From positions 6,572,001 to 6,636,000 of the forward strand of contig JAPFFF010000003.1 of NCBI GenBank assembly GCA_039105265.1: a stretch of 64,000 nucleotides of DNA, in the 5' to 3' direction. Origin of the DNA: Tritrichomonas musculus. Its lineage: Eukaryota > Parabasalia > Tritrichomonadida > Tritrichomonadidae. The notes beneath the pieces were generated by a model that saw only the letters and a list, made by a program, of their open reading frames with translations, had not been told where the DNA came from and did not search any database. The first letter of the stretch is position 1. Each line of letters begins with the position of its first letter. Made by a program: the position numbers and the translations under genes. This document shows positions 10,568 through 21,914 of this stretch, piece after piece.

Positions 10568-11540
10568 TATTAAATGTTATTTGGTAGAAAAAAAAATAAA
10601 CTCAAAAGTTATTTCAATCAAAAATTCAATGAAATTTTATTTTTTATAACAATTATTCAATCATTATTAATCAAAATTGAAAAGACATGGTTGAAAGAAT
10701 ATAAAACACAAATATGGTTTATCTTTATTTTTAATTAATTTAAGCAAATTTTTTGATTTGATAATTAATTTATAAATTATCATAAAAATGTAATACCTAG
10801 AATATTTTGATTTAATTATATATTTGCCAATGGTTTTCATGCTATTATTAATTGATTACTTATCCTAATCTATAGAAATATTATTCTATCACAAAAATTG
10901 AACGAATTCTTTTTCTCAAATTTTTCAATTCTTTCAAAATATAATAATTCAATTTTAACTAATATTCTTATTTTGACTATATTAAAAAATATATGAATAA
11001 GCTTAACAGAATTAATAATAAGTGTTGGCAATAAATCAATTATTTGCTTTTTTGAAACTCTTTTTATAAATGTAATAAAGAAATAATATTTAACGTGTTT
11101 ATTCATAAAATAACATATATTAATTCAACTTTTTCAAGTATCTCATTGAATGTTTTATTATCTGTACAGAAATTCAATCTTCACAAATCCATTCAATTTA
11201 ATAAATAACAATTCACCTCTGTATCATCCCTTTTATTAGTTTTCGACATCAAAAACATATACTCTTGTTGAATTACCTACGATTATTTGTAATATAATTA
11301 CAAAATTTAGTTTTATACATGCAATTGTAAGATAATATCGATATTCATTGGACGATCATAACCATTATCGAATAGTATCGATAAGCAACCCTGTCAAAAA
11401 ATAAAAAGGGAGATCGAAATCACCTTGAAGGAAGTATTGTTCTTAATAATATAATTTGAGAGCATTTTTTTCATAATCTTCAATCAAACAAATTCTATAA
11501 AATTCTGTACGACCAAAAATTTTAATCTCAAATTTAATCT
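10568..11540. other. AT-rich divergent intergenic region (~970 bp)
   Basis: This is the spacer between the SUMO ligase and the AAA ATPase. Short ORFs on the minus strand here have no coding character. Near 11330-11395 there is a 'cgatattcattgg...tatcgataagc' fragment related to AT/GATC-rich sequence at about 33640-33710, probably a decayed dispersed repeat. Confidence 0.5.
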
Positions 11541-13523
11541 ATGCATAAAACAATCCCAAATAAATATGTAACAGAAGAAGATATCAAAGTTTTTATTCAG
11601 AATAATGCACAACAGAACAATGGATCGGTTAATATAAAAGCAGCTTTTGAAACGATGAGAAAAGAAAGTCCGCATATTCAAGTTGGATATTCAAAATTTG
11701 AAAAATTAGCGAAAAACATAATGGCAGAACAAGGTTTTAATCTTTATATACCAAATCAAAATGCTCAAAATGTACCAATGCTCCCGAAAAAACCATCTCA
11801 GCAAAATCTTTCTCGATCGTCATCCAAATCTGAATTAACTGGATCCAATATGAATAAAACTATCATGAGATTTACATCAGAATTTGAACATACTGTACCT
11901 CGATATAATTTTAGTCATGTGGGTGGTCTTATTACACAAAAAGCACAACTTGCCGATTTGATTTTAAATCCTGTTATTTATAAATCATTATTTATGTCAA
12001 CCAGGTGCTTACCATCACCTGGAATTTTAATTATTGGCCCTTCAGGATGCGGTAAAAGTTTACTGGCTGAAGCTGCAGCAGGCGAGTTCGCTGATTCTGG
12101 CCTAACGTTTTTCAAAGTTTCATCTCTTGAACTTCTCAAGCTAAGCAAAAACTATTCAGATCAATCAAAAGACAAATTAGACGCGCTCTTTGCATCAGCC
12201 ACAAATCTTTCACCATCATTAATTTTAATTGATGATATAGATGCTATAGCAAAAGGCAAAGAAAATTCTTTTGTTCGTTTATATCTTACTCAATGCATTG
12301 ATAGAGTTATGAATGATAAAGAAAATTTTGTTGCAATTATTGGCACTACCTCTAATATCGATAAGATAGATTCAAGTTTACGAAGACCAGGTCGTTTTGG
12401 AAAAGAAATATCAATTGGCCTCCCCGATTACGATCAAAGACTTGAAATTCTTCGTGTTGCTGCTAGACAACTCAATCTCGATGAGTCAGTTAATTTTGAA
12501 CAAATTGCTCGCGAAGCCGATGGCTTTATTGGAACAGATATTGTCGGACTTACAGAAGAAGCAAGTGTAACCGCTGTTAAACGTTTTATCAGTATATGCC
12601 AACAAGAAAATTCTCAAGAAGGAGGGAATTTTAATTTTAATCCAGAAAATAGTTTTGATGTCAAAATAACAAATGATGACTTTTTGAATTCAATTAAATT
12701 AGTACAGCCTACCTTAAGACGTGAAGGATTCATTACTTTAGCACCTGCCTCATTTGCTGATGTTGGAGGTCTTGATGAAGTTAAAAGAGAGCTTCAAATG
12801 GCTGTTGTTGATGCCATTATTCGACCAGACATTTTTCAAATGTATGGACACAAGCCATCGTCGGGAGTCATTCTTTATGGACCTCCAGGTTGTGGTAAGA
12901 CACTTCTTGCACGTGCTATTGCTCATGAAGCAAATAGAGCAGCTTTTATTAGTGTAAAAGGACCTGAATTGCTCAACAAATTCCTCGGTGAAAGTGAATC
13001 AGCAATCAGATCAGTTTTTCGTCGCGCTAGAGACTCAGCACCATGTATTATTTTCTTTGATGAGCTTGATGCAATTTGTCCTCGAAGAAGTGATGATTCT
13101 TCCAACGCTGCTGCTTCAAGAGTTGTTAATCAGTTACTTACTGAAATGGATGGCGTCGTTGATCGTGGACGCGTATTTGTAATTGGCGCAACAAACAGAT
13201 TAGAGCTGATTGATGAGGCAATGCTTAGACCAGGAAGACTTGACAAGAAAATTAAGGTGCCGATACCTGATCAAAATGGCCGAATTGAAATTTTGTCGCG
13301 TCAAATTGGTCGGATAAATAATAAGGAAGAAATTGATATCCCTTCTATCGCTGAAAGATGCCAGAATTTCAGTGGAGCAATGTTGGAGGCTTTAACATCA
13401 GAGGCTATCGAGGCAGCTATATCAGAATCTAACCAAGAGCAATGGGTTCCGGTTGGAAATAAGCATTTTGAGGCTGCTCTTGCAAAACTTTTGAAAGGTG
13501 AAGGCAATCAAATGAATGAATGA
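11541..13523 (+). CDS. NVL: NVL/Rix7-type AAA ATPase, two AAA modules
   Basis: The 660-residue protein has a small N-terminal helical domain (about 10-75), a Ser/Lys linker, and two AAA modules. D1 has GPSGCGKSLL at about 166-175 and LILIDDID at about 227-234. D2 has GPPGCGKT at about 447-454, CIIFFDELDAICPRR at about 502-516, then GATNRLELIDEAMLRPGRLD. The strings ISVKGPELLNKFLGESE and FDELDAICPRRSD match NVL/Rix7 more closely than Cdc48. Family knowledge: NVL/Rix7 is a nucleolar unfoldase that strips factors from pre-60S ribosomal particles. D1 has Asp-Asp where the Walker B motif normally reads Asp-Glu, so D1 hydrolysis may be weak; D2 looks fully active. It is shorter than human NVL (~850 residues). 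Confidence 0.88.
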   Translation: MHKTIPNKYVTEEDIKVFIQNNAQQNNGSVNIKAAFETMRKESPHIQVGYSKFEKLAKNIMAEQGFNLYIPNQNAQNVPMLPKKPSQQNLSRSSSKSELTGSNMNKTIMRFTSEFEHTVPRYNFSHVGGLITQKAQLADLILNPVIYKSLFMSTRCLPSPGILIIGPSGCGKSLLAEAAAGEFADSGLTFFKVSSLELLKLSKNYSDQSKDKLDALFASATNLSPSLILIDDIDAIAKGKENSFVRLYLTQCIDRVMNDKENFVAIIGTTSNIDKIDSSLRRPGRFGKEISIGLPDYDQRLEILRVAARQLNLDESVNFEQIAREADGFIGTDIVGLTEEASVTAVKRFISICQQENSQEGGNFNFNPENSFDVKITNDDFLNSIKLVQPTLRREGFITLAPASFADVGGLDEVKRELQMAVVDAIIRPDIFQMYGHKPSSGVILYGPPGCGKTLLARAIAHEANRAAFISVKGPELLNKFLGESESAIRSVFRRARDSAPCIIFFDELDAICPRRSDDSSNAAASRVVNQLLTEMDGVVDRGRVFVIGATNRLELIDEAMLRPGRLDKKIKVPIPDQNGRIEILSRQIGRINNKEEIDIPSIAERCQNFSGAMLEALTSEAIEAAISESNQEQWVPVGNKHFEAALAKLLKGEGNQMNE

Positions 13524-13809
13524 ATTAAATTTTTGTAATTAAACAATACTATATATATTTAAATACCTAATTCTTTGGCTTATCTTAAGCACAAATTTGT
13601 TATGAGTTAGGCTATTTCTTTTTTTAATTTGCTAATTCAAATATCCAAAAAGTTGCTAATTCCATATGGTTGCATTCATTCTTTTAAAGATAACAATAAT
13701 TATTTTTATAATATTTGGTTATAATTTATTAAATACAATAATCATAAGTAACAGTTTTATTTTGGGTATAAATATATATATAATTCTGTATAAAATAAAA
13801 ATCAGTAAG

Positions 13810-15738
13810 TTAATCCGATAGATAGATACCAAAAATATCAAAATGCCTTAATCTAAGTTTTATATCATCGTTCAAATTTTCAGATGCGTTAATGAAACGG
13901 AAATATCTATAGGGCCTTTGAGAATAAACGCCAAAAATACTTATAGGTGTAGATTGTGATTGAGAAATTTCTGATTCATGAATGATGTCCCAATTTTCTT
14001 TGTCATTAGATCCAGCTACCTGCCATTTATCAATCGGAAAATTATTTAAAATTTGAAACCTGTAACCATGAATTATAGCTCTCCCATGGTTCAATTCAAC
14101 TTGAAACCATGGAGGCTCTTGATCATAAAGAGTGCAAAGAGACCTCGCTGGTGATAATAAGTGAAATCGTTGAAAATCGAAATTCGAAGCAGTGATTAGT
14201 ACATCAGCTTTATGAGGATCACCATTAGCTCTTTCGAGAAGTGTCTTAAAAATTCCTCCAATGTATTGCGGATCATCTGAATATAATTCGAAGTTTTTAA
14301 TTCTCATAAAGTTTGTCCCTGCCCAGTTTTCTCCGAACTTTTCAATTCTGAATTTTTTCGCTTCTATAGCTTTAAAATTAATTATTGTTTCTTTATACTT
14401 CCCATTTAATGTTGGATCATCTTTCGTTTTGTATAAAATTACTTCCTTTCCATCTTCATCGTATGCAATAAATCCCCATGTTTTTAAAAACGCCCTATGT
14501 GCTGATTTGATTTTTAATGAAAGTGCAGTAATTGGTTCTTTAAACTCAAATTGAATCCATTCATATTCACCTGATCCACTCGAGTAATTTCCTGGACTAT
14601 CAGGATCAATAATACAATAAATATCACCACTTGATTGCGAAGGCACAACAAGATGATCAAAAGGCGACTTTTGTGAATTGATTAGATAAGCAAAAATGCC
14701 ATTTGCACTATTACTAATTGGTATTTCAACCCTATATCCTGGTTCAATGATATTCTTAATAATTGAGAGAGAACCGTTTAATTTTTCTTGAATTTGATCT
14801 GCTTCTTTAGAAATTGAATTGATTTTATTTTCATCTTGCTTTAAGCTAATTACGAGTTTGTTCAGTTCGCAAACTTCGTCATTTAAATTTTCTATCATAG
14901 ATGTTAGTTCATTAATTTTCAGTTCTTGAAGAGAAGCTTTTTTATACAATTGAAGGACTGCTTTTTCTGATAAAGATTCAGAAAATAAATGAGTTAAAAA
15001 TCTTTCAGCGTCTTGAGGAGACTCAACTAATGAATTCAAATCAAAAGAGATGAGATGATCGATGATCTCGTTCATAGCATAGACGCTCAAAAAGTTGCTA
15101 TTACATAATGAATACAAATTTGTAAATAAATTTCCTGAATAATCATTTGAACTCTTGTCATTATTTAATTGGGAATTATTGAAACTTTCGGAACAAACTG
15201 ATTTTATAATTTCACCATATGACTTTAAAACATCTTGGCGTGAGGTTGAAAAAATATTTGTAATTAAAATCACTGGGTTGTAATCTCCTATCATTAAAAT
15301 ATTGTCAAGATTTATCGAATCTAGTTCAATATTTTGCGTCCATAAATAATGAATAGAAAATGCGATAGCACTTATAACTTTGAACTGCGCCGTTTTATTA
15401 GATGATACATTATCTTTTTCAATGCATTTAGCGTTTTGAACATCAACACCGTTAAAAAATAAAGTTGGCAAATTTGTGTCTTCGTTGTGATACTCAAACG
15501 CGATAATAGGGTAAATCGACGGATATTTAATACTTATTAATTTTGAAATATTTTCAATAAAAGTTTCTTTACTAATATTTTGTAAATTTTTGAATGTCAT
15601 CATAATAAAATGCTGACTTGTTGACAGGCCCATGATCTGGGATATTTGAACCAAATTCGACTCTTTCAGTATATTAACCTGTTGAAATTTTTCTGGAAAT
15701 GGCTTCTCACTGAATTGATTAGATAAATGATTTTCCAT
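13810..15738 (-). CDS. Pseudokinase-like protein with coiled coil and tandem F5/8C (discoidin) domains
   Basis: 642 residues counted from the ATG at 15736-15738 (an upstream TTG start is unlikely). Residues about 15-255 keep the layout of a tyrosine-kinase-like domain, but the catalytic loop reads IELDSINLDNIL where H-R-D-x-K-x-x-N-I-L is expected and DFG is replaced (ILITNIF), so it should not phosphorylate. A heptad-rich coiled coil lies at about 270-320. Two F5/8 type C beta-sandwiches follow (about 345-490 and 500-640), with EYEWIQFEFKEP and PPWFQVELNHGRAIIHGYR as their ligand-face strands. Trichomonads have many kinase/coiled-coil/F5/8C proteins; here the kinase has decayed. No signal peptide is seen, so the discoidin domains probably act inside the cell. 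Confidence 0.75.
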   Translation of the reverse strand: MENHLSNQFSEKPFPEKFQQVNILKESNLVQISQIMGLSTSQHFIMMTFKNLQNISKETFIENISKLISIKYPSIYPIIAFEYHNEDTNLPTLFFNGVDVQNAKCIEKDNVSSNKTAQFKVISAIAFSIHYLWTQNIELDSINLDNILMIGDYNPVILITNIFSTSRQDVLKSYGEIIKSVCSESFNNSQLNNDKSSNDYSGNLFTNLYSLCNSNFLSVYAMNEIIDHLISFDLNSLVESPQDAERFLTHLFSESLSEKAVLQLYKKASLQELKINELTSMIENLNDEVCELNKLVISLKQDENKINSISKEADQIQEKLNGSLSIIKNIIEPGYRVEIPISNSANGIFAYLINSQKSPFDHLVVPSQSSGDIYCIIDPDSPGNYSSGSGEYEWIQFEFKEPITALSLKIKSAHRAFLKTWGFIAYDEDGKEVILYKTKDDPTLNGKYKETIINFKAIEAKKFRIEKFGENWAGTNFMRIKNFELYSDDPQYIGGIFKTLLERANGDPHKADVLITASNFDFQRFHLLSPARSLCTLYDQEPPWFQVELNHGRAIIHGYRFQILNNFPIDKWQVAGSNDKENWDIIHESEISQSQSTPISIFGVYSQRPYRYFRFINASENLNDDIKLRLRHFDIFGIYLSD

Positions 15739-15839
15739 ATGATTTGAACCAATGGAAAATACTATTGAATGCAAAAATTCAAAAAGTTAGACCGTAGGTA
15801 AATGGTCAAAATCTAATACAATTTTTCGGGAAATAAAGA

Positions 15840-16886
15840 ATGTTTATTTTTACATTTCTTATATTTTTTGGATTTTCTAGCAAAAAGAAAGATGAAATTG
15901 TTGAAATGGACGGACGCCGTTTTAGATTATCAGTTTTGCATCGAGAGCCATCTGACACTTGGGTATCGTTATTATCTTCCCAAGATCTCGAAGGTCACAC
16001 AGAAGCAAATACTGAATTTGATAAAGCATTTGCAATTGGAAAAGGCTTTTTGAAGTTTGCATATCTTGACACATCAAAGAATGTCAATATTCCAAAAAGA
16101 TTAAAACTTAAAACTTTACCTCAATACTGTATTTTTTATACTGCTAGTCAAACTTGTATACCAGCAAATATTTCAGCTCGAGAATTGATAAATCTTGCGT
16201 CTTATTATCTACCTGATTTCACAGAGAAAGCTTCACTTCAATGGCTTAAAAAAGATGAATCCAACCCAGTAGCTCTTTTATTTACTGATAAAAAAGAAAC
16301 GCCAGCTCTTTGGGCTGCAATTTCTAACGTTTATCATAAATCAATGTTACGAATAGGCATATCTAATGATCATAATTTTGCTAAGGAACTTGGCATTGAA
16401 TCCGACTTTCCAGTAATAATTTTCCATAACTATACGCACAATATTATTTATGAAGGTAAAAATGATTTCTTGACATTAAAAGTTAATATTAAAAAATTCA
16501 TGCAGAAGAAATTTTTCAAAGTTCGTTCTGGATTAAGTGTAAGGCCAATCAGAGAATATAATAATAATTATCAAGGAACTGATACAATCTGCATTATAAA
16601 TATAGCTGATGACTTAAATCCAGATTTAGAGAAAATTCGTAAAAAGTTTACCACATCAAAATTCGATTTCTTTTACGGTGAAAAATCAGAAAACTTACAT
16701 ATCCCTGAAACAAAAAAAGGCGATATTCTTATAATTTTCAATGAAATAGGTAAATACATAAATGTCGACTCTCTAGAAAAATTAGAATCTATAATTCTGG
16801 AATTATTGGCAGGAAATACTAATTTTCCTAACATGAAGGAATTAATTGGTTTTCCAACAGATGAAGATATTGATTATGAGCTTTAA
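15840..16886 (+). CDS. Secretory-pathway thioredoxin-fold protein without CxxC
   Basis: The 348-residue protein begins MFIFTFLIFFGFSSKKKDE, a short signal peptide with likely cleavage near residue 14. The rest is alpha/beta with a thioredoxin-like pattern: 'FLKFAYLDTSKNVNIPKRL', 'LPQYCIFYTAS', a second domain with 'VALLFTDKKETPALW' and 'ELGIESDFPVIIFHN', and a third with 'DTICIINIADD'. That resembles tandem thioredoxin folds in protein disulphide isomerase relatives. No CxxC active site is present, so it would act as a chaperone-like or structural member rather than an oxidoreductase. There is no KDEL-type ending (ends DYEL). It is divergent from the pseudokinase gene (101 bp between starts). 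Assignment rests on fold pattern only. Confidence 0.6.
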   Translation: MFIFTFLIFFGFSSKKKDEIVEMDGRRFRLSVLHREPSDTWVSLLSSQDLEGHTEANTEFDKAFAIGKGFLKFAYLDTSKNVNIPKRLKLKTLPQYCIFYTASQTCIPANISARELINLASYYLPDFTEKASLQWLKKDESNPVALLFTDKKETPALWAAISNVYHKSMLRIGISNDHNFAKELGIESDFPVIIFHNYTHNIIYEGKNDFLTLKVNIKKFMQKKFFKVRSGLSVRPIREYNNNYQGTDTICIINIADDLNPDLEKIRKKFTTSKFDFFYGEKSENLHIPETKKGDILIIFNEIGKYINVDSLEKLESIILELLAGNTNFPNMKELIGFPTDEDIDYEL

Positions 16887-17844
16887 CATCAAAGCTATTT
16901 CAGCTCATTTGCATTTTTTATTTTATTATTATGAACTAAATTATTTTTTTTCGATATATTTCAGCATTGCAATATATGAGAATGTTTAACAATAGATGAA
17001 ACTATAACATTCTCTAATACTTTATTTTTGCTGTATATTATGTGATTTTTGTTATTAAAGCATTTACTCCAGATTTATATTCTATTTTCCCAAATACTTT
17101 AGGTGAGTAGTTACTAGGCTTATTTATGAAACTATAACGGATAATTATTATATGTAATTGTATCAAGCCAATATAATTATTTATCAGTTGAATAAATCAA
17201 TTAATTGGGATATTTATGTGATTTAATGATGTTTGGAGGTTCTATGATTTTTTTAATATTAAATTTTAATAGTAAAACATATTATTATCTTTAATATAAG
17301 GAAAATTCATTTCTAAAGTTACTTAATACATAAGTAAATTCAGAATGAAAATGAATAAAAAAAAAAAAAATTGAGTACTATAAATAAAATATCGTTCAAT
17401 TTGACCACTTTTTGAATTATTTTTATACTTTGATATTTTTCTTTCATTTGTCGATAAATCGATTTATATCTGTGTATTTACACCACTTCTATCAAACATG
17501 TAAAAACGTTTAGAATTAATATTCGTACTTTAGTTCTGAAAAGTTAAACTTTTTGATAACTTGGATTTTTAAAACATGAATAATGTTTTTCCCCTACGAT
17601 AGATTTTTTTTTTTTTGTCTATATAAAACTTGCTTAAAAACCAATATAGTATATAATATTTCAATATAAAGTCGAAACGACGATTTTCAATAACCGCCAA
17701 AGTCGTGCTCCTTTATATTTTTTTTTTTTTTTTTTTCAAAGTTAACTAGTTATAACATAACGAAATAGAGTTCGTTAAATAATTCATTTCTGATTTTTAA
17801 ATGACTTGGCCATTTATATTCTCAAAGTGCATACCAGATAATTA
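16887..17844. other. AT-rich spacer upstream of the histone deacetylase
   Basis: No gene is seen. Long T runs at about 17605-17620 and 17718-17736 and an A run near 17360 are the only features. The region should hold the promoter of the deacetylase gene. Confidence 0.55.
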
Positions 17845-19050
17845 ATGAAGAATAAAAGAGTTGTATATTTTTATGATGAAGATGTAGGAAATTATTCTTA
17901 TACACCCAACCACCCAATGAAGCCACACCGAATTAGAATGGCTCATAATTTAGTATTAGCATACAATCTTTTTCCGCAAATGAGAGTTCTCAGACCTAAA
18001 CGTGCCAATTTCTATGATATGACTAGATTTCATACCGATGAATATATTAAATTTCTCATGGCCGCGACTCCCATGAATTCCTCACAGGAAGAAGATATCA
18101 CAAATAAATTTAATATTAATGATGATTCGCCAGTTTTTCCAGGACTTTATGAATTTTGCCAAATTTCAGCAGGAGGTTCAATTTGCGCTGCTCAGCAACT
18201 CAATGATGGAAAAGCTGATATAGCAATTAATTGGGCGGGTGGTCTTCATCATGCCAAAAAATCAGAAGCGAGCGGCTTTTGTTACGTTGCAGATTGCGTT
18301 TTGGGTATATTAGAACTTCTTGAGCGATATGACCGTGTAATGTATATTGATATCGATATTCATCATGGTGATGGTGTAGAAGAAGCTTTTTATACAACAG
18401 ATCGTGTTCTCACGGTTTCTTTTCATAAATACGGTGACTTTTTCCCAGGAACTGGATCAATCAACGATATTGGAATTGCAAGAGGTCGTGGATATGCTGT
18501 CAATGTTCCTCTTCACGATGGAATGGATGATGATAGTTATCGTGAACTTTTCCGTCCTCTTCTTACTGAATTAATTGATTGGTACAGACCAAACGCAATA
18601 TTGCTTCAATGCGGTGCAGATTCTTTAACAGGTGATCGTTTAGGATGCTTTAATTTAACATTAAAAGGACATGGTGATTGCGTAGAATTCATTAAAAGCT
18701 TTGGTTTACCGCTTCTTGTGACAGGTGGCGGAGGCTATACTGTTCGAAACGTAGCACGTTGTTGGGCTTATGAAACTGCGATTTTACTTAACCAAAAAAT
18801 TGATGATGAACTCCCATTCAATGAATATTTATCATATTTTGGACCTGACTATCGGTTACATTTGCATCCTTCAAATATGGAAAATATGAACAAACAATCA
18901 TCATTAAATGAAATGCATCAGAAAATTAGAGATCGCTTAAGAGAATTCCCATGTGCTCCAAATGTAGAAATTGGTGGTGGCCTTTCAACTGGATCACTTT
19001 CTCCTCAAAATACCAAAGTTATTGATACTTATGTTGGGTCACGAAAATGA
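17845..19050 (+). CDS. HDAC: Class I histone deacetylase (RPD3/HDAC1 type)
   Basis: The 401-residue protein is nearly all catalytic domain. It starts with the class I opening [26 protein letters not shown]. The active site is intact: [16 protein letters not shown] (about residues 135-150, charge-relay histidines), [15 protein letters not shown] (about 169-183, zinc ligands Asp and His), and [18 protein letters not shown] (about 295-312, transition-state tyrosine). Zinc-dependent class I enzymes remove acetyl groups from histone lysines within corepressor complexes in the nucleus. It lacks the long acidic tail of animal HDAC1/2 and ends shortly after the domain. The start is fixed by the family N-terminus. 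Confidence 0.96.
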   Translation: MKNKRVVYFYDEDVGNYSYTPNHPMKPHRIRMAHNLVLAYNLFPQMRVLRPKRANFYDMTRFHTDEYIKFLMAATPMNSSQEEDITNKFNINDDSPVFPGLYEFCQISAGGSICAAQQLNDGKADIAINWAGGLHHAKKSEASGFCYVADCVLGILELLERYDRVMYIDIDIHHGDGVEEAFYTTDRVLTVSFHKYGDFFPGTGSINDIGIARGRGYAVNVPLHDGMDDDSYRELFRPLLTELIDWYRPNAILLQCGADSLTGDRLGCFNLTLKGHGDCVEFIKSFGLPLLVTGGGGYTVRNVARCWAYETAILLNQKIDDELPFNEYLSYFGPDYRLHLHPSNMENMNKQSSLNEMHQKIRDRLREFPCAPNVEIGGGLSTGSLSPQNTKVIDTYVGSRK

Positions 19051-19229
19051 AATCAAAATTTATATTTTTATCTTTCCCTATTTAAATGCTGATATGATTA
19101 ATTATTTTTAATGAACTCAACGTTATAATTTATCTATTTCATGATTTTACTAATTAAAAAAAAAATGTGTTTTTGACATTTTACTTTTATTTAGAAAACT
19201 TTATATATTAAATAATTAAAAATATTATT

Positions 19230-21583
19230 TCACGTTAATGTTATAGTAGAAGGAACTAATGACTGTTTCAATGATGGGCATCCTTTGAATACAGAACTTC
19301 CAATTGAAGCCAAAGAAGAAGGCATTGTTACTTGCATCAATGATGAACAACCTTCGAATGCACTTTTTCCAATTGAAGTCACTGAAGAAGGAATTGTTAC
19401 TTGCGTCAACGACGAGCATCTTTCGAATGCACTTTTCCCAATTGAAGTAACAGAAGATGGGATTGTTACTTGTGTTAGTGATGAGCATTTATTGAAAACG
19501 CCTTCTTTAATCGAAGTCACTGAAGAAGGAATTGTTATTCGCGTCAACGACGAACATTCTTCAAATGCAAAACTTCCAATGTATGTGACAGAAGAAGGAA
19601 TTGTCACTTGTGTCAATGAAGAACATTCGAGGAAGACGCCTTCATCAATTGAAGTGACAGAAGAAGGAATCGTAATCTGCGTCAACGACGAGCATTTCGA
19701 GAACGTAAAAGATTCCAATGAAACAACAGAAGAAGGAATCGTAATCTGCGTCAACGACGAGCATTCGCAAAAGGCAGAAGAGCCGATGTAAGTGACAGAA
19801 GAAGGAATTGTTATTTGTGCCAACGATGTGCATTCACGGAAGGCCCAGCCTTCGATACAAGTGACAGAAGAAGGGATTGAAACTCGAGTTAATGAACAAC
19901 ATTGAAAGAAAGCAGAAAACGATATCGATGTCACTGAAGAAGGAATTGTTACTTCAGTCAAAGAAGAACAATGTTCGAATGCTGCATTTTTAATCGATGT
20001 TACTGAAGAAGGAATTGTTATTCGAGTCAACAATGAACATTCACTGAAAGCTTGAGATTCAATTGATGTCACCGAAGAAGGAATCGTTAATTCAGCCAAA
20101 GATGAACAATCACAAAAAGCTTTCTCTCCAATCGATGTAACAGAAGAAGGAATTGTCATTGATGTTAATGATGAGCATCCTTTGAATGCAGAACTTCCAA
20201 TTGATGTTATTGAAGAAGGAATTGTTATTGACGTCAATTTTGAACATCCTTTGAAACTTTTCAAATTAATTTTTATTCTTTCATTGTTGATTAAAAATCT
20301 AATGATTTCTTGATTATCATTCTTTGCTGCATTCTTTAATATTGAAACGTTGTTTATAAAATCAATTTTGAAATTCTATTTTTAAAATGAATTGAATAAG
20401 AAATGTTTTTTGTGTTCGGATCAATTCGACCTTCATTTAATAAATGTTCAACAATTTGATAATAATCATATCTGCATGCATAGTAAAGGATGTATATATT
20501 GTCCAATTCATCAGGGAAAAAATTAAAATTATAATAATGAAAACAATAAGGAGCAATGCTTTTAATATCATCGTTTTGATGATCTTCTTCAAATTGCAAA
20601 AAATTTTGAAAATAAGTAGTAAAATTAAGATGATGACATTTGATTGATTCAATAAGAATTTCATTACATAAATTCTGACTTTTTTTATTGATATTATCTT
20701 CTTCTTCTTCTTCTTCTTCTTCTTCGTTGTTGTTGTTGGTGTTGTTTTCATCATAAATATATTTGTCTTTTAAATTTAATACTTCTGGAAGCTCAATAAA
20801 GCATTCTTCAAGAATATGAATTATTTCTGCATTTTGGCTATGAATTGCGTAAATCCACAAAGATGAATTCATTTCAGCTTGTTGATATCGTAAAAATTTG
20901 AAAACTTCAATTGAGCCGAAAAATGTCGCATATTCAATTAATGTCGGCTTTTTATTATATAAAAATGAATTTGTTTCATAAATTGACGATTCTATTGTCG
21001 CATTTGATGAATAATTCGTTCGATGAATATAAGCAACGAAATCTGAACTCATATCTTTACGAATTAGTTCACAAATAATTTTTTCATTTTCTCCAATTTT
21101 TCTATTATTGTAAAAATTTTCTGAAAGTTTGATTTCATCCTTCTCAAAAAGTTTGATTTCAGGAGAAAAATATTCTGGATAATTGGCTTTTATATATTTG
21201 TTTGTTTTTGTCATTACTTTCACAATGTATTCATTCATTTCAATAATTTTTTCTTCAAAGAGAAATAAGAGAATTCTTTTGTCGTTCTTGAAAATATTGA
21301 AAATTTCAGAATTCTTAAAAAACTTTTTAATGTTCTCTTTGAAATGTTTAATAATTCGCTCAATTTTGGAGAAAAAGTCTGGTCCACGATGATGATTTTG
21401 AGATATCTTTGAAATTAAGTATAACGTTGATTTGAGTTCATGCTTATGTTCAATGATAACGCGCTCATCAAAGAAATCAATTAGATTTTGAAAGTTTAGT
21501 TCTTGTTCTGTTTCTGTTTCAAGAAAATAAAGAATATTTTTCTGAATATTTTTCATGTCGGTGAGATATTCCTGGATGTTCAT
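19230..21583 (-). pseudogene. DUF3447-ankyrin / BspA-type leucine-rich-repeat gene, apparently split by one frameshift
   Basis: The N-terminal part (21583-20354, 409 residues) is a trichomonad DUF3447/ankyrin protein: MNIQEYLTDMKNIQKNILYF start, helical DUF3447 region, then ankyrin motifs such as 'LIEYATFFGSIEVFKFL' and 'LYYACRYDYYQIVEHLLNEG', and a Glu-rich run coded by GAA repeats near 20700-20730. The C-terminal part (frame open from 20375 to 19230) has about thirteen 23-residue BspA leucine-rich repeats of the form SSLTQVTIPSSVTSIG.SAFE.C. The second frame has no ATG before the repeats. Its first residues, upstream of 20264, read as one more ankyrin unit (KNAAKNDNQEIIRFLINNE). The two frames overlap at 20354-20375, so a single indel there would explain the split. 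If intact elsewhere, the product would be a surface or scaffold repeat protein. A sequencing error or a real pseudogene are both possible. Confidence 0.78.
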
Positions 21584-21914
21584 TGGAAAACACAGAAATG
21601 TTTGTAATATTTGGAAAAATAACTCACAAAAAGTTTTCGCTCACAATTTCAAAAATAAAGGAAATTATAAATATCTTTTTATTACAATGAGAATTATGAT
21701 GATATTAATTTATTTCTCTATTTAAAATATAATTATAATTTCCTTAACATAAAAACTATTCATTTTTTATTTTTTATTAATGCTTAAATTTCTAATTAAT
21801 TTGTTTTGTGAGAAAATCGACTTTTTGATAAAAAGGTAAAAATTTACCTTTATAGCCGTTTTCCATATTTGTCCGTTATAATTCTTATTAAATTTAAAAT
21901 TTTTTTAAAACAGA
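21584..21914. other. AT-rich divergent promoter region
   Basis: A spacer of 331 bp between the ankyrin/BspA gene and the large coiled-coil gene. A 'tacctttatagccgttttcc' stretch at about 21847-21866 stands out from the AT background; similar CCGTTTT strings occur in other spacers (about 7579 and 8330), but a regulatory role is unproven. Confidence 0.4.

Noticed and set aside
10870-11106. 78-codon minus-strand ORF in a spacer
   Set aside because: Composition is that of translated AT-rich spacer (Phe/Ile/Lys/Asn), with no similarity to any family I know.
19285-19791. Plus-strand 168-codon ORF opposite the BspA repeats
   Set aside because: It is the mirror of the leucine-rich-repeat coding sequence; periodicity comes from the 69-bp repeat on the minus strand.
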